Source: Candidatus Syntrophocurvum alkaliphilum
Lineage (GTDB): Bacteria; Bacillota; Syntrophomonadia; Syntrophomonadales; Syntrophomonadaceae
NCBI RefSeq assembly: GCF_009734445.1
Contig: NZ_CP046457.1
Coordinates: 682,001 to 746,000, forward strand
Direction of reading: 5' to 3'
DNA length: 64,000 nucleotides
The notes under the pieces are model-generated. The model searched no databases. It was not told the DNA's origin and worked only from the letters and a program-made list of their open reading frames with translations. Position numbers and translations under genes: made by a program. How positions within the stretch are numbered: the stretch's first letter is position 1; every line of letters starts with the position of its first letter. Shown here in pieces: positions 17,376 to 24,308 of this stretch.

Positions 17376-19121
17376 ATGACTGAATCTTTAAGAAGCATAG
17401 GAATTCATGTATTTTCTACAATTGATACTGGGTCGTTAATACATGCAAATTCTTTAATGGATGATTTTAGCGACTTATCCAGAACCGCAATAGACGACAT
17501 TGCGGACTTAGATTCTGGTATGGATAGTTTTAGTGGCACTGTATCAAATGCAGGTAGATTCGTACAAGACCATTGGAAAGAAATAGGCTTAGCAGGAGCA
17601 GCAGCAGGAGCAGGGCTAGAAGCTATGATAAGAAGTCAATCTGATTTATCTGCAGCTACAAACCGTTTAGGTGTAACCACAGAAATGACTGCTGATGAGG
17701 TTAGAGGTTTAACTTCTGCCATGTCTGATTACACATTTTCAGAAGCGGATGTTCTTGCAGGAATGGAGAGATTAACTCAATCTAACATTAGAACAAAAGA
17801 AGAAATGGAGGCCTTATTACCAGTTTTTGATTTATTTGCAGATGCTACAGGAAAAGACATAGTTCAAGGAATAGATTTATTTGATAATGCGCTTTCCGCC
17901 TTAGGTATTCCATTAAATGAAGCAGAACAGCACATGGATGCTCTAGCATGGCTGACTACTCAAACGACAGTTAGTACGCAACAAATAGGACAGACCATGA
18001 GAAGGGAAGCAAGTGCAATTCAAGATTTAGGCCTGTCTGTTGATGATGTGGCTATAGCTTTATCCTCGCTAGAAGCGGAAGGTATAAAAGGGCCGCAAGC
18101 AGTACAAGCTTTCCAAGGAGCAATATCTGATGCAAATGGAGACATACAAGATTTTTATCATGAATTAGGAGTGTCGGCTGAAACACTTGACGCCCAAGCT
18201 AATAGCCTTATGAAAGCTGAGGGCTTAACGGGTGCACTTGCAGATGCCAACAATGATGTAATTACACCTATGCAAAAATTACAGTCACAAGCAGAAATAT
18301 TAATGTATAACTATGGTGACTTGATTGGAGCAGCAGGAGCATTAACACCTATCTTAATGGGTTTAGGGCCTGCCATTCAGTTAGTAACAATTGCAAAAAG
18401 CGGATTAGCATTAGCAGCTGGAGCAGTAAGCGCACCAATTTTATTAACAGTAGGAGCAGTAGCATTATTAGCCGGAGGAATAACATATCTTTGGAAAACC
18501 AACGAAGGCTTCCGTGATGGTGTAATTGATGCCTGGGACACAGTAACAGGTGGCATAGGTACAGCTATTGACTGGACAGGAGATAAAATTAACTGGCTTC
18601 AAGATAGATTCTATGGAGTATTAGACTTCTTTGAAAACTTTAGCTTGCGCGAAGTTGGTAGCAACATAATGCAAGGCTTAATTGGTGGCATAACAGATAA
18701 AATAGCTGATTTAAAGAGTGCTGTTACTAACGTAGGTAGCACTATAAGAGACGGAGTAACAGGATTTTTCGGAATTAATTCACCTTCCAAGTTAATGATG
18801 GAATACGGTGGTAACATAGGGCAAGGTCTAGAGGTAGGCATGATTGATACAATGCCCGAACTTAACCATACTTTTAATGAATTAACTATGCCAGATATTG
18901 AACCTGCATTTTTAGAAAGGCCAGTTAGTCATCCTGCTAGTAGGGAAAGTAGAGGCGGTAATCATAATGTTACCTTTAATAATGAGTTCAATTTTACTGT
19001 TAATGGAGCTGACGAAAGAGCAGCAGATGAATTAATGGACAGAGTAAGAAGGGACATAGTATCTATCATGGAAGATTATTGGGAGCTTATGAACGTTAAA
19101 CAGTTAGGAGGTGCTATTTAA
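17376..19121 (+). CDS. tail tape-measure-like protein, without other tail genes
   Basis: 581 residues. The N-terminal 300 are helical with the QSDLSAATNRLGVTTEMTADEVRGL and QIGQTMRREASAIQDLGLS stretches usual in phage tape-measure proteins. A hydrophobic block (about 317-367, ILMGLGPAIQL... LLTVGAVALLAGG) and the GFFGINSPSKLMMEYGGNIGQGLEVGM signature of the C-terminal end follow. A tape measure sets tail length in siphophages; 581 residues would suit a short tail. No tail tube, chaperones, capsid or baseplate genes accompany it, which is the odd point. AGGGGGTG before the ATG. Confidence 0.8.
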   Translation: MTESLRSIGIHVFSTIDTGSLIHANSLMDDFSDLSRTAIDDIADLDSGMDSFSGTVSNAGRFVQDHWKEIGLAGAAAGAGLEAMIRSQSDLSAATNRLGVTTEMTADEVRGLTSAMSDYTFSEADVLAGMERLTQSNIRTKEEMEALLPVFDLFADATGKDIVQGIDLFDNALSALGIPLNEAEQHMDALAWLTTQTTVSTQQIGQTMRREASAIQDLGLSVDDVAIALSSLEAEGIKGPQAVQAFQGAISDANGDIQDFYHELGVSAETLDAQANSLMKAEGLTGALADANNDVITPMQKLQSQAEILMYNYGDLIGAAGALTPILMGLGPAIQLVTIAKSGLALAAGAVSAPILLTVGAVALLAGGITYLWKTNEGFRDGVIDAWDTVTGGIGTAIDWTGDKINWLQDRFYGVLDFFENFSLREVGSNIMQGLIGGITDKIADLKSAVTNVGSTIRDGVTGFFGINSPSKLMMEYGGNIGQGLEVGMIDTMPELNHTFNELTMPDIEPAFLERPVSHPASRESRGGNHNVTFNNEFNFTVNGADERAADELMDRVRRDIVSIMEDYWELMNVKQLGGAI

Positions 19122-19559
19122 TATAACTTAAAATGAATTATGTTACTTTAAAACGGTCTATATTAAACATAGGCCGTTATGCTTATTTTAAGAAAGTGCC
19201 CTAAGAATTTTTGAGAGTGCTTTTGGTAGGTAGTGAAACACTATACACCTTTTGATTCAAGGGCCTTACTTAAAGTAACCCACTAACATCCCTTAAAGGA
19301 CTCTGCAATTTTGCAGACTGTTCAAGGTTTCCCCTTTTCTCCTGTCCTCAGACTCCTTATCCTCTTTTCCCCTTCCCCTTTTCCTCTTAAAATAAATCCA
19401 GTAATATAGGACATTAAAGGGCTATATTCATGCGTTTGGTTATATATGAACGAACAGGTAAACGCACTAGAAATGGCCATGAACGAACGGGTAAGCGAAT
19501 GGTTAATAAAAGTATCTTAAGGAAAGAAGAAGCTGGGAGATTAACCCCAGCCAGTTTAA
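19122..19559. other. 438-bp non-coding region of the element with polypyrimidine tract
   Basis: After the terminator at 19152-19188 come a short palindrome (TCTGCAATTTTGCAGA near 19302-19317) and a plus-strand pyrimidine tract from about 19328 to 19388, almost only C and T. An imperfect 20-base direct repeat follows (19446-19465 and 19479-19498, starting ATGAACGAAC, 18 of 20 identical). I see no convincing gene; a 24-codon frame across the repeat has no good ribosome site. Confidence 0.5.
19152..19188 (+). terminator. rho-independent terminator after tape-measure gene
   Basis: AACGGTCTAT pairs with ATAGGCCGTT (one G-U) around TTAAAC, followed by a T-rich stretch. Confidence 0.65.
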
Positions 19560-19772
19560 TTATTCTTTATTGTCGGGTACGTATTCTAATAGATCACCTG
19601 GTTGACACTCTAAAACTTCACACAATTTATCTAAGTAGTTAAGATCAATTCTTTTACTTTTTTCATACCACATATCAGATATAGTATTAGGCCTAATTCC
19701 GGTTTGCTCTGAAAGTGCTTTTTGCTTTATCCTTTTTTTGCCCATTACTTCTGCAAGTTTAATTCTAATCAT
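19560..19772 (-). CDS. Cro/CI-type (XRE) repressor
   Basis: 70 residues, only an HTH domain: KLAEVMGKKRIKQKALSEQTGIRPNTISDMWYEKSKRID. It belongs to the small YozG/Cro group. ATG at 19772 follows AAAGGAG by eight bases. It is divergent from the small-gene operon that starts at 19936, with repeated AT-rich operators between, so it most likely represses that operon and its own gene and sets the dormant/active state of the element. Confidence 0.85.
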   Translation of the reverse strand: MIRIKLAEVMGKKRIKQKALSEQTGIRPNTISDMWYEKSKRIDLNYLDKLCEVLECQPGDLLEYVPDNKE

Positions 19773-19804
19773 TGCCAAGACTCCTTTCAAATAACTTCTA
19801 TAAA

Positions 19805-19885
19805 TATTCTATAACAAATTTTTAAAAAAATCTATAACTATAGTTGACATATAACTATAATGGTTATATAATAACTATAGAAGTT
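19805..19885 (+). promoter_or_regulatory. consensus promoter with repeated operators
   Basis: TTGACA (19844-19849), 17 bases, TATAAT (19867-19872) is a perfect sigma-A promoter facing right. The element CTATAAC(TATAG) recurs near 19809, 19832, 19853 and 19872, overlapping both boxes. This is the expected operator set of the adjacent Cro/CI protein. A promoter this strong must be tightly held to keep the element silent. Confidence 0.75.
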
Positions 19886-19935
19886 ACAAAACATAAATAA
19901 TGTTACATTGAAAACACGAAAGGAGAGCGACAGGT

Positions 19936-20076
19936 ATGAATAACAACGTAATTTGCTTAGAGGAAAGAAGAAGAAAAAAGAGAGGTAAGCAAAATCCAGG
20001 GCCTACTAGTCCGGTAGGAAGTGCAAAAGTAGTTAAGCCAATTATAGTAAATGCTGTTAGCCAAAAGGCAGCTTAA
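19936..20076 (+). CDS. 46-residue basic peptide
   Basis: Starts with ATG at 19936 after AAAGGAG and is the first gene behind the repressor-controlled promoter. The sequence is basic (EERRRKKRGKQNPGPTSP) and ends KPIIVNAVSQKAA. First genes in this position of phage-like elements are often antirepressors or small regulators; nothing in the sequence proves a role. Confidence 0.55.
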   Translation: MNNNVICLEERRRKKRGKQNPGPTSPVGSAKVVKPIIVNAVSQKAA

Positions 20077-20087
20077 GGGGGTATTTA

Positions 20088-20369
20088 ATGGCCGGAATTA
20101 TGTTAGAAAGTGAAGGGCTTTGTTTATTGGAAGATGTAAAAGAAGATAAGATTATTGAGAATTATCTTGTTCAGGAGTTTGTTGACAAAAAAGGTGTTCA
20201 TGTAAGGTGGGAACATGATGCTTATGATTCTCCTTTGCTATGTAGATTTGTACGTAGCTGGAGCCATGCAGTTTTTAGTGAGGCAAGAAGATATGAAAAT
20301 GGGAAGTTAGTATATCAAATGACAAAAGAACAATTTGAAAAAGGTTTGAGAGAAGGAACTATTAAATAA
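20088..20369 (+). CDS. small element protein, unknown function
   Basis: 93 residues, mixed alpha/beta (VQEFVDKKGVHVRWEHDAYDSPLLCRF), no known motif. GGGGG site before the ATG, 11 bases after the preceding peptide gene, so it is part of the early operon under the repressor. Confidence 0.6.
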   Translation: MAGIMLESEGLCLLEDVKEDKIIENYLVQEFVDKKGVHVRWEHDAYDSPLLCRFVRSWSHAVFSEARRYENGKLVYQMTKEQFEKGLREGTIK

Positions 20370-20386
20370 TTCAAGGGGGAATAAAC

Positions 20387-20698
20387 ATGAATTTATTATT
20401 AGAAAAAGAAGGTATTTTTCAAGATATTAATAGTCGGGTAGTAGGTGAGAGACAACAGCAAGGTTATAAGAAAATGACAGAATTAAAAGCTGAGGAATGG
20501 AGCGATATATTAAATAAAATAAACACCATAGAAGAAAAATTAGTAGCTACATTTACAGCAGAACAACAAAAATTATTCATGCAATATTCAGATGCATACT
20601 GTGAAAAAATGGCCTTTATGGACGATGCTATGTATTGGCAAGGTTTTAAAGATGGCATGGGGTTAAAAGAAATTTTAGAACTATTAAATGATGAATAA
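20387..20698 (+). CDS. small element protein (DUF6809-like?)
   Basis: 103 residues. The C-terminal half, AYCEKMAFMDDAMYWQGFKDGMGLKEILELL, has the look of small Firmicute phage proteins with an F-x-D-G-x-x-L helix. The family name is from memory and uncertain. AAGGGGG before the ATG; third gene of the early operon. Confidence 0.55.
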   Translation: MNLLLEKEGIFQDINSRVVGERQQQGYKKMTELKAEEWSDILNKINTIEEKLVATFTAEQQKLFMQYSDAYCEKMAFMDDAMYWQGFKDGMGLKEILELLNDE

Positions 20699-20729
20699 AT
20701 CACTTGTAGTCCTAAGTTACATTCGGGCA

Positions 20730-20764
20730 AAAAAAAGCTATACCTTATAGTCGAAAGTATAGCT
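20730..20764 (-). terminator. hairpin with T tract on the minus strand
   Basis: AGCTATAC pairs with GTATAGCT; seven As precede it on the plus strand, so it would end a minus-strand transcript. No minus-strand gene is seen here, so it may end antisense RNA or only fold in the recombinase leader. Confidence 0.45.
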
Positions 20765-20830
20765 GGTCAAAGATTAATAAAATTGAATTCCTGTTAAAGT
20801 AATTATACCACAAAGGAGGTATATAGATAA

Positions 20831-21376
20831 ATGCAATATGTTCAACCGATTAGAGATTTAAAAAAAATAGAGCAGATAAAGCAAATATTAAAGGACCAAA
20901 ACGAAAGGGATTATATGTTGTTCCTTTTAGGCATAAATACTGGTTTAAGAGTGTCAGACCTTCTGAGGCTTAGAGTAGATGATGTAAGAGGGCAGGATAT
21001 AGTAATTATAAAAGAGCAAAAGACAGGAAAAACACGCAGGGTAAGAATTTCTAAGCCTATAAAACAAGAGGTATCAAAATATACCAGGTCTATGAGTGAT
21101 GATGACGTGCTGTTTAAGAGCAGGAAGGGCAATAACAGCTCGATAGGCAGAACACAAGCCTATAGGATTTTAAGTGAAGCAGCTAGACAAGTGGGACTTG
21201 ATGAAATAGGCACACACACATTAAGGAAAACTTTTGGCTATTGGCACTATCAAAAAAATAAAGATATGGCAGTATTGCAAAATATATTAAATCACAGTAG
21301 CCCTGCAATGACTATGAGGTATATCGGCATCAATGACGATCTAATAGACCAATCCTTAGAGGGATTCTGTTTATAA
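20831..21376 (+). CDS. short tyrosine recombinase, catalytic domain only
   Basis: 181 residues with all tyrosine-recombinase active-site positions: R40 (NTGLRVSDLL), Lys near 64-67, H129-x-x-R132 (THTLRKTF), H155 (LNHSSP) and Y164 (MRYIGI). It lacks the N-terminal core-binding domain of Xer and phage integrases. Such short recombinases occur in Firmicute elements; function could be dimer resolution, inversion or an accessory role to the full integrase 80 bases downstream. AAAGGAGG supports the ATG. Confidence 0.82.
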   Translation: MQYVQPIRDLKKIEQIKQILKDQNERDYMLFLLGINTGLRVSDLLRLRVDDVRGQDIVIIKEQKTGKTRRVRISKPIKQEVSKYTRSMSDDDVLFKSRKGNNSSIGRTQAYRILSEAARQVGLDEIGTHTLRKTFGYWHYQKNKDMAVLQNILNHSSPAMTMRYIGINDDLIDQSLEGFCL

Positions 21377-21397
21377 GCAAGTAGACGAATTGAAATC

Positions 21398-21438
21398 GAC
21401 CACCACGTTGCTTAGTAGTAATCTAAGTGGCGTGGTGT
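21398..21438 (+). other. hairpin in the integrase leader
   Basis: CACCACG/CGTGGTG and inner CTTAG/CTAAG pair around TAGTAAT, directly before the integrase ribosome site. There is no T tract, so it more likely limits integrase translation or read-through than terminates. Confidence 0.55.
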
Positions 21439-21459
21439 AATAGTCTAGGAGGTATTTTT

Positions 21460-22659
21460 GTGGCTAAAAAAAGAGGTAATGGCGAAGGTACTATTTATAA
21501 GCTTCCTGATGGACGCTGGATAGGCCAAATTACAATAGGAACTAATAAAGATGGTAAGCCTAAAAGAAGATCACTTTATGGCAAGACAAAAAAAGAAGTA
21601 CAAAATAAAATGCATGAGCTTAAGAATCAATTAGCAACTGGAACATTACCAGAAACCAATAAAATTACATTAGCTGATTGGTTGACCACATGGATAAACG
21701 ATTACAAAAAGCAGGAGTTAAAGCCCTCTACATGGGAATCTTATAAAAGTATTATCAATACGCATATAATCCCAGATTTAGGTGGGGTTAAATTGGACAA
21801 GCTTAGAACCAATGACATACAAAGGTTTTACAACGCCAAACTGGAAAAAGGTAGAATACAAAGGGCTTGCAGCAGGAACAAAGAAAAGAGCCTATCTGCT
21901 AGAACTATAAAAAATATTCATACAGTGATGCATTCAGCCTTAGAACAAGCAGCTAGAGAGAATCTAATAAATAGCAATCCTGCTAGTTATACTACACGAC
22001 CAAGACAAGAGAAAAAAGAAATTACTCCTTTAAAGTCAGAGCAAGTAAAGCAATTTTTAGAAAATATCAAAAATGATTGGCTATACCCTTTATATATAAC
22101 TGCACTAGGGACAGGCTTAAGGAGAGGGGAATTACTAGGCCTTAAGTGGCAAGATATAGACTTTGATAACCAAACAGCTTATATAAAGCGTGAATTGCTT
22201 TTAATTAACAATAGGGTACAGTTAGAAGAATACACTAAAACTAAAAGCAGTAATAGAAGTATAGCATTGCCAGATACAGTAATTAAGCAACTCAAAAAAC
22301 TTAAAACAAAGCAAAAAGAGGATAAACTGTTTTTAGGCCAAGAATACCAAGACAATAATTTTGTGTTTTGCTGGGACGATGGTAGAGTAGTAAGGCCAGA
22401 TTATCCTTACAAGAGACTAAAAGAGCTATTAGAACAAAATAATTTGCCGGTTATACGCTTCCACGATCTAAGGCATACATTTGCTACTTTACTACTAGAA
22501 GCCGGAGAACATCCTAAAGTAGTAAGTGAAATGTTAGGTCACAGCACTATAACAATTACATTAGACACCTATAGCCATGTTTTACCCTCAATGCAGCAAA
22601 AAGCAGCTGCAAAATTAAACAGCTTTATAAGTGAAGAAGAAAAAAAACAAGCAAAATAA
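21460..22659 (+). CDS. int: tyrosine integrase
   Basis: 399 residues. An N-terminal arm-binding domain (GEGTIYKLPDGRWIGQITIG, AP2-like), a SAM-like core-binding domain (TLADWLTTWINDYK) and a catalytic domain with GTGLRRGELLGLKW, HDLRHTFATLLLEAG, LGHSTITITLDTYSHV (R, H-x-x-R, H, Y). It is of the Tn916/phage Int class. GTG at 21460 follows AGGAGG by seven bases. Lying next to the tRNA-Trp attachment site, it is the enzyme that should have placed this element there. Confidence 0.93.
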   Translation: MAKKRGNGEGTIYKLPDGRWIGQITIGTNKDGKPKRRSLYGKTKKEVQNKMHELKNQLATGTLPETNKITLADWLTTWINDYKKQELKPSTWESYKSIINTHIIPDLGGVKLDKLRTNDIQRFYNAKLEKGRIQRACSRNKEKSLSARTIKNIHTVMHSALEQAARENLINSNPASYTTRPRQEKKEITPLKSEQVKQFLENIKNDWLYPLYITALGTGLRRGELLGLKWQDIDFDNQTAYIKRELLLINNRVQLEEYTKTKSSNRSIALPDTVIKQLKKLKTKQKEDKLFLGQEYQDNNFVFCWDDGRVVRPDYPYKRLKELLEQNNLPVIRFHDLRHTFATLLLEAGEHPKVVSEMLGHSTITITLDTYSHVLPSMQQKAAAKLNSFISEEEKKQAK

Positions 22660-22660
22660 A

Positions 22661-22684
22661 CTAGTTGCATTAAAATTGCATTAC
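22661..22684. promoter_or_regulatory. possible integrase arm-binding repeats, right end
   Basis: CTAGTTGCATTAAAATTGCATTAC-type sequence (two TTGCATTA units), matching the left-end repeats at 11681-11715. Role inferred from position. Confidence 0.45.
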
Positions 22685-22715
22685 TTTGCCTTTATAATTA
22701 AATACACAGAAAACC

Positions 22716-22741
22716 AAAAAGCCACGCTATCATGCGTGGCT
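22716..22741 (-). terminator. tRNA-Trp terminator carried by the element
   Basis: AGCCACGC pairs with GCGTGGCT and a T tract follows on the minus strand. It nearly copies the left-junction hairpin at 11460-11486, so the element brought its own version of the tRNA's terminator and keeps tRNA-Trp read-through out of the integrase. Confidence 0.75.
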
Positions 22742-22747
22742 ACTTAA

Positions 22748-22801
22748 TTCTTAGTGGCAGGGGAGACAGGAATCGAACCCGCAGCCCTCGGTTTTGGAGA
22801 C
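22748..22801. repeat. right attachment site, 54-bp direct repeat
   Basis: Exact copy of 11493-11546. Here it forms the 3' part of the intact tRNA-Trp, so the element restores the tRNA it interrupts. Confidence 0.92.
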
Positions 22802-22830
22802 CGATGCTCTGCCAATTGAGCTACTCCCCT
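22755..22830 (-). tRNA. tRNA-Trp (CCA)
   Basis: 76 bases including the encoded CCA. The acceptor AGGGGAG pairs with CTCCCCT, the D-loop has AGCTCAATTGGCAGAGCA, the anticodon loop reads CTCCAAA with anticodon CCA, and the T-arm has GGTTCGATTCC. It is complete; its 3' half from the anticodon stem on was supplied by the integrated element. Confidence 0.96.
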
Positions 22831-22855
22831 GTGTTTTTTTCCTCAGGCAAAATTT

Positions 22856-22884
22856 ATTCTATCATAAAAAAAATAACGGTTCAA
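22856..22884 (-). promoter_or_regulatory. promoter of tRNA-Trp
   Basis: On the minus strand TTGAAC, 17 bases, TAGAAT, about 25 bases before the mature 5' end of the tRNA. Confidence 0.6.
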
Positions 22885-23067
22885 GACTAATATTATATTG
22901 AACATAGTATTTGAAAAGTGTATTCTTTTGGTAATAGAGTTTTTAAATAGTAATTATATAAAGAATAGCACATAATAATAGTAGCTAATTTTATTAGTAT
23001 CATGTATATACTTTTAAGCATATTCTATAATGTATTAATATTTATATAATAAAAGGCGGTGTGAAAT

Positions 23068-24003
23068 GTGAAATCTTTAAAAGTTGTTGTTTTAATGGGA
23101 GGAAGATCAGAAGAGAGGGAAGTTTCATTAAGAAGTGGTAAGGCAGTTTATGAGGCGTTACTATCTAAAGGATATGATGCTGTAGCATTAGATATAAAGG
23201 ATACTAATATTTTCAAATTACAAGAGATAAAACCAGATGTAGCTTTTATAGTATTACATGGTAAATTTGGAGAAGATGGTACAGTTCAGGGAATGTTAGA
23301 ATTATTGGATATACCGTATACTGGTTCGGGTGTAGCATCTAGTGCAATATGTATAGATAAGGTTATTAGCAAAAAGCTTTATGTTTACGAAAAAATACCT
23401 ACTGCTGATTTTATGATACTTAATATAAAAGATTTTGATAATAAAGATACTATCGTATCTAAAATAACTAATACCCTTGGCTTGCCAGTTGTAGTAAAAG
23501 CAGCAACACAAGGCTCAAGTATTGGCACTTCAATAGTAAAAAGTGAAGATGAAATTATTAAAGCTTTGGAATCTTCATTTATGTTAGATAAACAAGTTTT
23601 AGTAGAGAAATTTATAGAAGGTGTTGAAGTTACTGCCGCAGTAATAGGAAATGAAAATCCAACAGTTTTACCAATAATAGAAATAACTAGTGAGAATGAG
23701 TTTTTTGACTTTGAATCTAAATATACTCCAGGTATGTGTGACCATATTATACCAGCAAGGATAGATGAAGCTACAGAGGAGAAGATTAAAGATATTACTG
23801 AGAAGGTATATACATCTCTTAATTGCAGAGGGTGTTCTCGAGTAGATTTTATGATTGATAAACAAGGGAATCCTTATGTTCTTGAAATAAATACTATCCC
23901 TGGAATGACTGAAATGAGTTTATTACCCGATGCAGGTCGTGCAGCAGGGTTAGAGTTTGAAGATTTAGTAGAAAAACTTCTTAAACTAGCACTTGAAGAC
24001 TAG
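23068..24003 (+). CDS. ddl: D-alanine--D-alanine ligase
   Basis: ATP-grasp enzyme that joins two D-Ala for peptidoglycan precursors in the cytoplasm. GGRSEEREVSLRSG is the N-terminal signature, HGKFGEDGTVQGMLELLDIPYTGSG the D-Ala site block, and CRGCSRVDFMIDKQGNPYVLEINTIPGMTEMSL the ATP/Mg and second-substrate block. 311 residues, as usual for the short Ddl group. GTG start after AAAGGCGGT. Transcribed alone, ending at the hairpin at 24246-24280. Confidence 0.95.
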   Translation: MKSLKVVVLMGGRSEEREVSLRSGKAVYEALLSKGYDAVALDIKDTNIFKLQEIKPDVAFIVLHGKFGEDGTVQGMLELLDIPYTGSGVASSAICIDKVISKKLYVYEKIPTADFMILNIKDFDNKDTIVSKITNTLGLPVVVKAATQGSSIGTSIVKSEDEIIKALESSFMLDKQVLVEKFIEGVEVTAAVIGNENPTVLPIIEITSENEFFDFESKYTPGMCDHIIPARIDEATEEKIKDITEKVYTSLNCRGCSRVDFMIDKQGNPYVLEINTIPGMTEMSLLPDAGRAAGLEFEDLVEKLLKLALED

Positions 24004-24017
24004 TATTGTTAAAAAAT

Positions 24018-24232
24018 AATTGAATGGCTTCACTGCAAAATAAACTTAGACTATGGAATCGGCTAAGCAAACATGTTTATCATGCCACTTATCGGTCTTT
24101 ATATCCATTTTTGCGTAGCACTTATTATCTAAAGTGAAATTTTATTTATATCTTGTCGTGATTTAGGCACCACGCCTTACCATTCGGGACTTAAATAAAC
24201 AAGATTACTTTTTGCAGCAGAACCATTGAATT
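24018..24232. mobile_element. possible MITE-like element, 215 bp
   Basis: Ends resemble each other as inverted repeats: AATTGAATGGCTTCACTGCAAAA on the left and TTTTTGCAGCAGAACCATTGAATT on the right, about 19 of 27 paired positions. No coding capacity. It occupies the gap between ddl and its terminator. I see no duplication of the target. Confidence 0.3.
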
Positions 24233-24245
24233 AGAATAAAGAATT

Positions 24246-24280
24246 ATAGCCTTAAGATAAACTAGTCTTAAGGCTATTTT
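24246..24280 (+). terminator. rho-independent terminator
   Basis: ATAGCCTTAAGA pairs with TCTTAAGGCTAT, followed by TTTT. It lies about 245 bases after ddl, beyond the inserted MITE-like sequence, and 30 bases before the next gene. Confidence 0.85.
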
Positions 24281-24308
24281 ACCTGCTAAAGAATATGGAG
24301 GGATATTT

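Larger units (their letters stand above)
11547..22801. mobile_element. integrative element in tRNA-Trp (satellite-like or stripped prophage)
   Basis: About 11.25 kb between the 54-bp repeats. Contents: a minus-strand zinc-finger protein, excisionase, CHC2 primase-like protein, P-loop replication ATPase, iteron-like repeats, coiled-coil proteins, a tape-measure-like protein, a Cro/CI repressor with divergent promoter, two tyrosine recombinases. No terminase, portal, capsid, tail tube, baseplate, lysis, relaxase or conjugation gene is seen, so it can neither form a phage nor transfer by conjugation unaided. Size, replication module, repressor and integrase resemble phage-inducible islands; a deletion-derived prophage is the alternative. 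The integrase lies against the tRNA, as usual. Confidence 0.85.

Noticed and set aside
19430-19642. 70-codon frame with an imperfect repeat
   Set aside because: No ribosome site, runs into the end of the repressor gene on the other strand, and changes character along its length; only the direct repeat is kept as an observation.
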